The notes beneath the pieces are model-generated. The model searched no databases and was not told where the DNA came from. It worked only from the letters and a program-made list of their open reading frames with translations. From contig JAAYIY010000060.1 in assembly GCA_012523185.1 (NCBI GenBank), positions 1 to 41,475 on the forward strand: DNA of 41,475 nt, given 5' to 3'. This document shows, one piece after another, positions 33,756-40,528 of this stretch (the first letter of the stretch is position 1; each line of letters starts with the position of its first letter). The DNA is from Clostridiales bacterium. Lineage in GTDB: Bacteria; Bacillota; Clostridia; Oscillospirales; Acutalibacteraceae. The position numbers were made by a program, and so were the translations under genes.

Positions 33756-35366
33756 TTATCCGTCATTTTCTTTTTCGGAGACATCTTCAATTAGGCGTAC
33801 AGATATTTTGTCGCCGTCCTTCATCGTGGTCGTGGGGCTTTTTACAATAGTATCATTTTTGCCGAGTCCTGAAATGACCTCATAATTTTCGCCGTCAAAC
33901 AGACCTGTGACGATAGGAGTCTGTTTTAAGGTCTTGTCGGACTTGTCATAGACAAAGACTTGAACTTTGCCGTCGGAGCTGTATTGCAGCGCGCTCATCG
34001 GCACCAGCAAAGCGTTTTCAGATTTTTCAATATCTATCGAGACATCAACATCAAAGCCAATGATAACGCTTTCATCAGGATTCGGCAGTGACACTCTGAT
34101 TTGAACGCCGCTTGAGGAACCGCTTGAGCCGAGCAGCGAGCTTATGTTTATTGAGCTTTCCGTGGACGCGACAGGACTGATATATACAATCTGCCCGTCA
34201 AAAACCTTTCCGCTGACGGAGGTGACCCTCACGGGCTGATCCATGTGAACCTTTGAAACGTCGTATTTGCCGAGTATAAACGACACCTCAAACGGATAAT
34301 ATTCAACGACAATTCCTCCGGATGTGTCGGAAAAAAGGCCGCTGATAAGCTCCGTGATGTTTGACGACGAGCCGGATGTTATCATCCCCAAAAGCGCCGA
34401 AACATCTATCGGCATTTTGTCCGAAAGCCCGTCGCTTTTTCCTTTGTATACAGTTTCCGAAGCTATGTTTACTTCTCTTATAATCCCGTCGTTTTCTGCA
34501 TACCAGCCGGCTTTAAGCTCATTGATTGTTTTGTCGGCGTCATTATATGCCTTTTCCGCGCTTTCATATACAAGCTTGTAAACAGATTCGAGTGTCGAAT
34601 TTGTCTGTGTTTGAAGTATAAGCTGCTTTGCCTTCAGCTGTGCCAGCTCCAGTGTGAGAGAGATAAGCTGCTGCTCCTCCTCGCTTTTGCCGAGCGCCGC
34701 TCCGAGTGACTTAATGTCAAAATTGCTGATGCTGCCGCCTTGAAGTATTTTTGACACTGCCGAAGACGACGATGAATTTCCGCCCAAAAGATTTATAATC
34801 CCGCCCAAAATAGAATTGCTGTCGTCAAGCCCGAGAAATTCACGCAGCTTGTTTCCCGTCTCGTTTTCGGAGGAGCTGTCGGAAGCCTTGCCGCTCTGCT
34901 TGTCAACCGCCGCCTGAAGCTCTTTCATCTCTGCCTCAACAGACGCAATCTCCTTGTTGATGACCGACAGCTCGCCTGTCGCCGCCGACGCGTCCGTTTT
35001 AAAATTATTGTATGCCGCCTTTGCGGATTCAAACGCCTTTTTCTTCTCCCTTAGCACTTCAGACAGCGCGGAGGTGTCAAACGTCGCAAGCAGCTGTCCT
35101 TTGTCCACCTTGTCGCCGACCCTTACAAACACTTCTTCGACCTTTACCCCCTCAAGAACAGTAAAAGCTTGCCGATTGGCTGACTCGACAGTCCCGGAGG
35201 TTTCGAGTTTTTGTGTTATGCTGCCGTAAGTTACATTTGTGAGCGTGACCTTTGAACCTTTGTCAAACTTGAATAAATAATATAAAATTCCGGCGCCGAT
35301 CACCAAAAACAAAACAAGAAAAATTATTAAAGATGTTTTTGCCTTTTTAGACAGCTTTTTCATCAT
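33756..35366 (-). CDS. HlyD/MacA-like membrane-fusion adaptor protein
   Basis: A 536-residue adaptor. It has one N-terminal membrane anchor (SLIIFLVLFLVIGAGILYYL), then a lipoyl/barrel-sandwich half (GTVESANRQAFTVLEGVKVE and VRVGDKVDKGQLLATFD), a long coiled coil broken by a Ser-rich, low-complexity insertion (about 155-225, LLGGNSSSSSAVSKIL), a second barrel half and C-terminal beta domains (NALLVPMSALQYSSDGKVQV). It is longer than typical Gram-positive adaptors (about 350-450) because of that insertion. The ATG at 35366 has a GGTGGA site. It is the first gene of the five-gene run. Confidence 0.85.
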   Translation of the reverse strand: MMKKLSKKAKTSLIIFLVLFLVIGAGILYYLFKFDKGSKVTLTNVTYGSITQKLETSGTVESANRQAFTVLEGVKVEEVFVRVGDKVDKGQLLATFDTSALSEVLREKKKAFESAKAAYNNFKTDASAATGELSVINKEIASVEAEMKELQAAVDKQSGKASDSSSENETGNKLREFLGLDDSNSILGGIINLLGGNSSSSSAVSKILQGGSISNFDIKSLGAALGKSEEEQQLISLTLELAQLKAKQLILQTQTNSTLESVYKLVYESAEKAYNDADKTINELKAGWYAENDGIIREVNIASETVYKGKSDGLSDKMPIDVSALLGMITSGSSSNITELISGLFSDTSGGIVVEYYPFEVSFILGKYDVSKVHMDQPVRVTSVSGKVFDGQIVYISPVASTESSINISSLLGSSGSSSGVQIRVSLPNPDESVIIGFDVDVSIDIEKSENALLVPMSALQYSSDGKVQVFVYDKSDKTLKQTPIVTGLFDGENYEVISGLGKNDTIVKSPTTTMKDGDKISVRLIEDVSEKENDG

Positions 35367-35540
35367 ATATAATCCACCTTTCGTAAAGACATAAAACATA
35401 GGTATGCGCTAATATATTTAAACTATTAAAGCACCAATAAAAAGCCGCCGTGTTTACATATTGTGAACAAGCTATGAACAAGGCGTTGTTTAAGACTAAA
35501 ACAGAAAAATTATGCAAAATAACGGGAGGTTTAGGTGTAA

Positions 35541-36164
35541 ATGAAAAAGAATTGTTGTTTGCTGCTGATTATGATTATGGTTTTCACGCTGTATTCGTGC
35601 AGCGGCGACGGCTCGGCCGACATATGGATTTTTGCAAAAAGCTTTAATAAAATAAGCGGAGAACATATGATAAATCTTTCGGAAGCGACAGTGATAAATT
35701 TTGGCGACTGCAAAGAATTTGAGTGTTTTATACACACGTCTGACAGCGGTGATATCCTCCTCACTCTCAATTCGGAAAAAGACGGAACAATATCGTCGCT
35801 AAGCGTGACGGAAACATTCGGCGGTGAAACACCGACGGAGGCGTTTTGCAATATATCCAAAGCGGCAGCCGCGGCACTCACTGCGGATTATGGTGAGGAT
35901 GTGAACGCCGTGTCGGGCTCGCTGTGTTTGTCTGACAACGAAAAAATAAAAAAGAATACGTCAACATATTTTGAGACTGAGATTTGCAGATACAGCCTTG
36001 TTGCAAACGACGACGGGATTGTGTTTACAGCCGAGCTTTCAAAATATTTAAAGGAAGAGGAAGAACCCTTAACTCTTCGCAAAGACAGCGAAAGCACACG
36101 CCAAGAAACAAGCGAAAGAAAAAGTCAAGAAACGAGCGAAAGCAAAAGCGAAAATCATGATTGA
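35541..36164 (+). CDS. Putative lipoprotein with low-complexity charged tail
   Basis: A 207-residue protein with a lipoprotein signal peptide: MKKN, a hydrophobic core, and the lipobox LYSC with C20 as lipidated residue. The body (about 40-165) is acidic to neutral, possibly a beta-rich domain. The C-terminus is a polar stretch rich in Glu, Ser, Lys and Arg with repeated QETSE/KSQETSE. No family was recognised. It is divergent from the adaptor gene, sharing a 174-bp intergenic region, and has a GGGAGG site 11 bp before the ATG. It may be an extracellular lipid-anchored protein linked to the export genes, but that rests on position only. Confidence 0.7.
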   Translation: MKKNCCLLLIMIMVFTLYSCSGDGSADIWIFAKSFNKISGEHMINLSEATVINFGDCKEFECFIHTSDSGDILLTLNSEKDGTISSLSVTETFGGETPTEAFCNISKAAAAALTADYGEDVNAVSGSLCLSDNEKIKKNTSTYFETEICRYSLVANDDGIVFTAELSKYLKEEEEPLTLRKDSESTRQETSERKSQETSESKSENHD

Positions 36165-36320
36165 GGTATAATTGAGCAAACATAAATGGCGTGTATTTAT
36201 GGATATATAACTGATGTGTGTCAAAGCGGATGTGGCTGACGTGTAATCGGGCATAATTGTGTTGATTATTAAACAGGTTTCTGATATCCTTAAGGCATAG
36301 GCTTGAAAGGAACATAAAAA

Positions 36321-37178
36321 ATGCTTGATCTTTCCGATTTGGCGACTGTGAAAAGGCTGCTGTCAAAAAACGATTTTAAATTTTCCAAGTCGCTCGGGCA
36401 AAATTTTCTCGTTAACCCTTCAGTTTGTCCGCGCATGGCGCAAGCGGCGTTTGAAAGCGGCGGCGGAGAGGGTGTAATCGAAATCGGCGCCGGAATAGGC
36501 GTGCTTTCCCGCGAGCTTGCGAAGCTTTTTAAAAAGGTTGTTTCATTTGAAGTGGACAAAGCCCTTTTGCCCGTCTTATCTGAAACGCTTGCCGATTTTA
36601 AAAACATTGAAATCATCAACTCGGACGTGATGAAAGCGGATCTGTGCAGTCTCATAGCCGAAAGGTTTGAGGACATGGATGTCTGCGTCTGCGCGAATCT
36701 GCCCTATTATATCACGTCGCCGATAATAATGCACCTGCTTGAAAGCCGCCTGCCGCTTAAAAGCTTAACTGTCATGGTTCAAAAGGAGGCGGCCGACAGG
36801 CTTTGCGCCGAGGTCGGGAGCAGAAGCGCCGGTGCCGTGACTGTGGCTGTTAATTACTACGCGTCAGCCAAAAAGCTTTTTGGAGTTTCAAGACACTCGT
36901 TTGTTCCCTCTCCAAAGGTGGACAGCTCTGTAATTCAACTGGCGATAAGGGACGAGCCTCCTGTGTTTGTCGACGACGAAAAGAAGTTTTTCCGCCTTGT
37001 GCGCGCCGCTTTTTGCCAGCGCAGAAAAACAGCGGCAAACTCTATCAGCGCCGGGCTTTCGCTGCAAAAAGACAAGGTTGAAGAAGCTCTCGAAAAGGTG
37101 GGTTTTGACTTAAATATCCGCGCCGAAAAATTTTCTCTTGACGACTTTTCAGCGGTTTATAAAAATCTTGAATATTAA
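36321..37178 (+). CDS. rsmA: 16S rRNA (adenine1518-N6/adenine1519-N6)-dimethyltransferase
   Basis: A 285-residue enzyme (RsmA, also KsgA) that dimethylates the two adjacent adenines in the 3' hairpin of 16S rRNA during 30S assembly. Motifs: SLGQNFLVNPSV at the N-terminus, SAM-binding EIGAGIGVLSRELA, and catalytic NLPYYITSPIIMHLLE. The C-terminal domain has RAAFCQRRKT. The length is normal. The ATG has an AAAGGA site. A rhamnose-mutarotase-like gene follows after 12 bp and is likely co-transcribed. The 156-bp upstream gap shows no clear promoter. Confidence 0.95.
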   Translation: MLDLSDLATVKRLLSKNDFKFSKSLGQNFLVNPSVCPRMAQAAFESGGGEGVIEIGAGIGVLSRELAKLFKKVVSFEVDKALLPVLSETLADFKNIEIINSDVMKADLCSLIAERFEDMDVCVCANLPYYITSPIIMHLLESRLPLKSLTVMVQKEAADRLCAEVGSRSAGAVTVAVNYYASAKKLFGVSRHSFVPSPKVDSSVIQLAIRDEPPVFVDDEKKFFRLVRAAFCQRRKTAANSISAGLSLQKDKVEEALEKVGFDLNIRAEKFSLDDFSAVYKNLEY

Positions 37179-37190
37179 CGGGGTGTAAAA

Positions 37191-37508
37191 ATGGAAAGAT
37201 ATGCTTGGAAAGCAACGGTAAAGGAAGGAATGCTTGACGAATACAAAAAAAGGCACGACAATATCTGGCCCGAGCTTAAAGCTCTTTTAAAATCGGCGGG
37301 CATACGAAACTACACCATATGGATAACGGGCAACGAGCTTTTCGGCTATTATGAATGTGAAAAAGGTGTTGATTTCGCCGCTAAAACACAAGCGGAAAGC
37401 CCGATCGTAAGCAGATGGAACGAATATATGAAAGATGTGATGGTGATGGAAATGGACCCTGTCACCGGGGCGCAGCCAAAGCTGACACAGGTCTTTTATC
37501 TTGAGTGA
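37191..37508 (+). CDS. rhaM: L-rhamnose mutarotase-like protein
   Basis: A 105-residue protein of the RhaM/DUF718 dimeric alpha/beta-barrel family: MERYAWKATVKEGMLDEYKK, RHDNIWPELKALL with the conserved histidine, a central NYTIWITGNELFGYYE and a C-terminal PVTGAQPKLTQVFYL. RhaM interconverts alpha and beta anomers of L-rhamnose. No other rhamnose gene is in the window, so the true sugar is uncertain. The ATG has a GGGGTG site and lies 12 bp after rsmA. A convergent stem-loop terminator follows. Confidence 0.8.
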   Translation: MERYAWKATVKEGMLDEYKKRHDNIWPELKALLKSAGIRNYTIWITGNELFGYYECEKGVDFAAKTQAESPIVSRWNEYMKDVMVMEMDPVTGAQPKLTQVFYLE

Positions 37509-37531
37509 TTAAAACAAAAACCAAAACGACA

Positions 37532-37582
37532 AAGCCGTTCACCGGCGGGCGGAAAAGCTCCGCCCGCAAAATGAGACGGCTT
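37532..37582. terminator. Bidirectional stem-loop terminator between convergent genes
   Basis: An outer stem AAGCCGT (37532-37538) with ACGGCTT (37576-37582) encloses a GC-rich inner stem CGGGCGGA (37546-37553) with TCCGCCCG (37559-37566). It lies between the rhaM-like stop codon and the end of the ECF S-component gene, whose last bases it overlaps. T-runs are poor, so efficiency is uncertain. Confidence 0.5.
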
Positions 37583-38186
37583 ATGTTGTGTGGCTTTCTA
37601 AGCTTTTTGAAATTGCTTTATAAACTACGGGGACTATTATTACGGCGGCTGTCAATTCTATCAGGCCGTTTACGGCAATGATTGTGCTGAAAATGCTTTT
37701 AACAGTGTCGAAAAAGCTTGAATATTCTTTGCCGTAAAACTTCAGCCATATATTCATTGACGAAAGCACAAGAACTGTGTTCGTGAGCGTCGCCGCCGCC
37801 GCTGAAACGGCTGATGAGATGAAGGTGTCCAGCTTTGTTTTCCTGAGCAGCGAAAATAATCCGCCGGCGACAATGCCGACAATTATTCTCGGAACAACTG
37901 CCACAAAAATGTTGCCGAAGCCATAGGCGAGGTATACCGGGTAAACAATATAGGCGCGCAAAAGTGATGTAAGCCCCCAGACAGCGCCTGTAACCGCCCC
38001 GCTTTTCCAGCCGAGGCACACGGCCCCCAAAGCTGTTATGATGTGCAGTGTCGTAACCTCAATCACGCCGCCGTATGATATGTATCCCGTATACGGAACA
38101 ACGGTCATCACGATAATAAGCGCCGTGAAAATTGAGTTGAGGATTAAATTGCGCAGTGAGTCTTGATGCGTAAGTGTGTTTGACAA
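37581..38186 (-). CDS. ECF transporter substrate-binding S component, probably pantothenate
   Basis: A 201-residue membrane protein with about six helices and the S-component look: NSIFTALIIVMTVVPYTGYI, then HIITALGAVCLGWKSGAVTG, GLTSLLRAYIVYP and a FVAVVPRIIVGIVAGGLFSL stretch. It would bind a vitamin and use shared EcfA/A'/T modules encoded elsewhere. The frame is open upstream to 38360 inside coaX, but those residues are not membrane-like. A TTG at 38186 with a GGGGG site 7-8 bp upstream is the best start. Being directly downstream of the pantothenate kinase gene coaX suggests pantothenate as cargo, which is an inference. Confidence 0.75.
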   Translation of the reverse strand: MSNTLTHQDSLRNLILNSIFTALIIVMTVVPYTGYISYGGVIEVTTLHIITALGAVCLGWKSGAVTGAVWGLTSLLRAYIVYPVYLAYGFGNIFVAVVPRIIVGIVAGGLFSLLRKTKLDTFISSAVSAAAATLTNTVLVLSSMNIWLKFYGKEYSSFFDTVKSIFSTIIAVNGLIELTAAVIIVPVVYKAISKSLESHTT

Positions 38187-38201
38187 AGTGATTTCCCCCT
38201 T

Positions 38202-38282
38202 GCTGCCGCTCCAAAGAAAGATGCGGCGCAAAAAATATTTATATAAAGAACCTGCGCTGCCGCTCCAAAAAAGATACGGCGC
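38202..38282 (-). repeat. Two direct 27/28-bp repeats before the S-component gene
   Basis: GCTGCCGCTCCAAAGAAAGA continuing to GCGGCGC (38202-38229) is repeated with few changes at 38256-38282. Each copy has GCCGC and GCGGC ends that can pair, so each can form a small hairpin in the coaX/S-component mRNA. They might be processing or regulatory sites, or a duplicated terminator relic. Confidence 0.5.
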
Positions 38283-38301
38283 TGCAGTTTCGCTGCGCGG
38301 A

Positions 38302-39090
38302 CTACTTTGCCGACGACTTTTGAGCGTTGTTTCTGGCATATATGAGCCGCAGCCCCTCAAGAATCAGCTCACGATTGACGATTATGTCCCTGCGGCAGAA
38401 TCCCGCAATGTCGCCCGCAAGGCCGCCTGTCGCGATTACGGTTTTGACCTCGCGGCAAAGCTCCGTCTCAATCTTATCACACATGCCGTCTATCATGGCG
38501 GCTGTGCCGAAAATTATGCCTGACTGCATACTGTCGACAGTGTTTTTCCCGATGACGCCAGACGGCGCCTTAAAGCTTATTCTCGGCAACTGTGATGTTC
38601 GCGCGGAAAGCGCCTCAAGCGAAATATTAACTCCCGGCGCTATTGCGCAGCCCAAAAAAGCGCCGTTTTCGTCTATCACACTGACCTTTGTCGCTGTGCC
38701 GAGGTCGATAACAAGGCAAGGCAGGGCATATTCAGCCGCTGCCGCCGCCGCTCCCGCGACAAGGTCCGCCCCCACCTCCGCAGGGTTGTCGGTCAATATG
38801 TTTACGCCTGTTTTTACACCGGCGGAAAGCCGCATAGGCTCAATTCCGCAAAGCTTTTTGACTGCTGAAAATGCCGACCTGTTAAGTTCGGGAACGACAG
38901 AGCAGATTATCGCGCCGTCAAAGTTTGAAGGTGAAACACCGTACAGGCGAAAGATATTGTTAAGCTCGACGGCGCATTGATCGTCGGTCTTGTCACTTTC
39001 CGTCGCAAGCCGCGACACAAAGACAAGCTCATGGTTTTTAAACGCGCCGAGCGTGATGTTGGTGTTTCCGATGTCGATACACAAAAGCAT
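38302..39090 (-). CDS. coaX: Type III pantothenate kinase
   Basis: A 262-residue enzyme that phosphorylates pantothenate in the first step of coenzyme A synthesis. It belongs to the ASKHA fold: CIDIGNTNITLGAF at the N-terminus (phosphate 1), GAIICSVVPELN, GADLVAGAAAAA and LVIDLGTATKVSVID (phosphate 2 and metal), then GVIGKNTVDSMQSGI and VIATGGLAGDIA (adenosine motif). The length is normal. It ends in a genuine TAG. A strong promoter lies upstream, and the probable vitamin S component follows 115 bp downstream. Confidence 0.95.
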   Translation of the reverse strand: MLLCIDIGNTNITLGAFKNHELVFVSRLATESDKTDDQCAVELNNIFRLYGVSPSNFDGAIICSVVPELNRSAFSAVKKLCGIEPMRLSAGVKTGVNILTDNPAEVGADLVAGAAAAAAEYALPCLVIDLGTATKVSVIDENGAFLGCAIAPGVNISLEALSARTSQLPRISFKAPSGVIGKNTVDSMQSGIIFGTAAMIDGMCDKIETELCREVKTVIATGGLAGDIAGFCRRDIIVNRELILEGLRLIYARNNAQKSSAK

Positions 39091-39123
39091 AAAATCAACT
39101 CACAAACTGATGTATTGGCATTA

Positions 39124-39152
39124 TTTTAACAAACGCGCAGAAAGATGTCAAT
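39124..39152 (-). promoter_or_regulatory. Sigma-A promoter of coaX
   Basis: On the minus strand, a perfect TTGACA (39147-39152) and TAAAAT (39124-39129) are spaced by 17 bp, about 30 bp before the coaX ATG. Confidence 0.75.
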
Positions 39153-39211
39153 TATACATTTGAAAATATATAAAAAAAGCAAGCCTCGCCTGCTTTTCGG
39201 ATTAAAATATA

Positions 39212-39240
39212 TTGACAATAAAATAAGTTGTTGGTATAAT
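39212..39240 (+). promoter_or_regulatory. Consensus sigma-A promoter of the tRNA genes
   Basis: A perfect TTGACA (39212-39217) and a perfect TATAAT (39235-39240) are spaced by 17 bp, 13 bp before tRNA-Gly. Fully consensus promoters are typical for stable RNA genes. Confidence 0.9.
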
Positions 39241-39253
39241 CTATCTTGTGATT

Positions 39254-39329
39254 GCGGATGTAGCTCATCTGGTAGAGCGCCACCTTGCCAAGGTGGAGGT
39301 AGCGAGTTCGAGCCTCGTCATCCGCTCCA
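39254..39329 (+). tRNA. tRNA-Gly (GCC)
   Basis: The acceptor arm is GCGGATG/CATCCGC. The D-arm contains AGCTCATCTGGTAGAGC, the anticodon stem CCACC/GGTGG frames the loop TTGCCAA with anticodon GCC, and the T-arm has GTTCGAGCC. The 3' CCA is encoded. All 76 positions fit a standard tRNA. Confidence 0.97.
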
Positions 39330-39360
39330 TTTTTATATCTTTTAAAAAAAGGTGTCAAAC

Positions 39361-39443
39361 GCGGGCGTGGCGGAACTGGCAGACGCGCCGGTTTTAGGAA
39401 CCGGTTCTTAGGAGTAAGGGTTCAAATCCCTTCGTCCGCACCA
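39361..39443 (+). tRNA. tRNA-Leu (UAG)
   Basis: The acceptor arm is GCGGGCG with CGTCCGC and the 3' CCA is encoded. The anticodon stem CCGGT/ACCGG frames TTTAGGA with anticodon TAG (reads CUA and other CUN codons). A variable arm follows (TTCTTAGGAG), and the T-arm GGGTTCAAATCCC is present. The 83-nt length suits a class II tRNA. It shares the promoter of tRNA-Gly. Confidence 0.96.
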
Positions 39444-39558
39444 GCGGCGAGTCGCCGCGGACAAGTCGCGCACTATCGTTGGTGCGTGGCTTTTTCTCTT
39501 ATCACCCGCGATTATGCGGCATCTTTTTTGTCGGTCAAAGACAGCGGCGAGCCGCCGC
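39444..39558 (+). terminator. Terminator region after the tRNAs, with GC palindromes
   Basis: A compact palindrome GCGGCG-AGT-CGCCGC (39444-39458) directly follows the tRNA-Leu CCA. GCGCAC/GTGCGT (39468-39487) then forms a hairpin followed by TTTTTC. A second palindrome GCGGCG-AGC-CGCCGC (39544-39558) is followed by ATTTTTA. One or more of these should end tRNA transcription. The rest of 39559-39696 has a small hairpin (GCAC-CAC-GTG-GTGC near 39570) and no supported gene. Confidence 0.55.
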
Positions 39559-39696
39559 ATTTTTACGCACTCACGCTTGTGGGTGCGTTTTGCTTGCGCG
39601 TCTGTCGCAACAGCCGCTTTTATTGCGGCGCGGTGCGGCAATCCTAAGCGTGTCAGCCGCAACTTTTGCCGCTTTAAGGCTTGTATCGGCGCGCCT

Positions 39697-39746
39697 AAAA
39701 ATAAAAAACCTGCGAAAAGACGGACGGCGCCGACACATTTCGCAGG
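39697..39746 (-). terminator. Rho-independent terminator of the small membrane protein gene
   Basis: On the minus strand, CCTGCGAAA pairs perfectly with TTTCGCAGG around a 20-nt GC-rich loop and is followed by TTTTTTATTTTT. It lies 31 bp after the stop codon of the gene at 39778. Confidence 0.85.
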
Positions 39747-39777
39747 ATGTATGCAAATTGGCAACAGTGCTTATAGC

Positions 39778-40080
39778 TTAAGACATTGTCGCTTCGTCAG
39801 TTTCAGTTAACAAGGGCTTGAAATAATCTCTGTAAACCCTGATCTTCGTTGTCGATTCTGTCACGACGACGGTCTGTTGCGCATTTATCTCGGTGTCAAG
39901 CTTTGTCCTTGAAGCACTTGCGACACAAAGGAAAACAAAGAGCATTCCGAAAATGGCGCTTAAAGCCACCTTCGCTTCTCTGTCCCAATCAATTTTAAAC
40001 AGCCACATTGCAATAATGCCTACCGGCGCAACAACAATGAGCAACGCCATTATAAACCAAGTCGTTCTAAAATAATCCAT
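39778..40080 (-). CDS. Small two-helix membrane protein, unknown function
   Basis: A 100-residue protein. Two hydrophobic segments are visible: FIMALLIVVAPVGIIAMWLF (about 9-28) and VALSAIFGMLFVFLCVASA (about 38-56). A mostly polar domain of about 45 residues follows, with alternating Thr/Val (INAQQTVVVTESTTKIRVY). No family recognised. The ATG has a GAGGAG site, and the gene has its own terminator. Upstream there is a TTGACA box and a palindromic sequence that might control it. Confidence 0.7.
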   Translation of the reverse strand: MDYFRTTWFIMALLIVVAPVGIIAMWLFKIDWDREAKVALSAIFGMLFVFLCVASASRTKLDTEINAQQTVVVTESTTKIRVYRDYFKPLLTETDEATMS

Positions 40081-40434
40081 AATTAACTCCTCGAAAAAGT
40101 TGTTTCCTACATCACAATATGCAAGTTAACATATATAATTGACAATGTCAACACTATTTTCCCAACTTTGTATGCCTGTTTAAAATTACCTATCCAAGGT
40201 GTCAGATTTTGTATAGTTTGCACAACACCTTTTCAGCTTTTTTTAATCCAAAAAATACATGTTGTGTTGTTTGTCACAAAGGTTGTATATACCTTGTTCA
40301 TATTGTAATTGCGGAAGATACAGTTATTTTGTCAAAAAACAATAAATCCAGCATTTTATACACCCTTTAAATCATAAATTGCATTATAATTCCCATTTTT
40401 AAAAGTTATCCTTTTTATGTGATATCATAACGCA
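40081..40434. promoter_or_regulatory. Gene-free region with palindromes upstream of the small membrane protein
   Basis: No gene is seen. TTGACA-A-TGTCAA (40139-40151) is a perfect palindrome that places a -35-like TTGACA on both strands. AAGGT-TGTATAT-ACCTT (40279-40295) is a second one. AAGGTGT (around 40196) and ACACCTT (around 40226) form a wider inverted repeat followed by a T-run. These may be operators or a weak plus-strand terminator. The promoter of the minus-strand gene should lie in this stretch, but its -10 box is unclear. Confidence 0.4.
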
Positions 40435-40482
40435 AAACAAAAAAGCAGAGCCAAAAGCAGCAAAAGCAAGCAATAGGCTCTG
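40435..40482 (-). terminator. Rho-independent terminator of the second PHP gene
   Basis: On the minus strand, CAGAGCC and GGCTCTG pair perfectly around a 23-nt loop rich in GCTTTTGC, followed by CTTTTTTGTTTTG. It lies about 45 bp after the stop codon of the PHP gene at 40529. Confidence 0.75.
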
Positions 40483-40528
40483 TGTTTTGTACAATCAAGT
40501 CAACAACAGACTGATTAAGCTGATGTTT

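Noticed and set aside
39152-39358. Reverse-strand open frame of 68 codons over tRNA-Gly
   Set aside because: It is the antisense of tRNA-Gly and of its promoter; no ribosome site or protein-like composition was seen.
39408-39764. Reverse-strand open frame of 118 codons over tRNA-Leu
   Set aside because: Its C-terminus (GRRDLNPYS) is the well-known false translation of the antisense of a tRNA-Leu gene, and it also crosses the terminator at 39697-39746.
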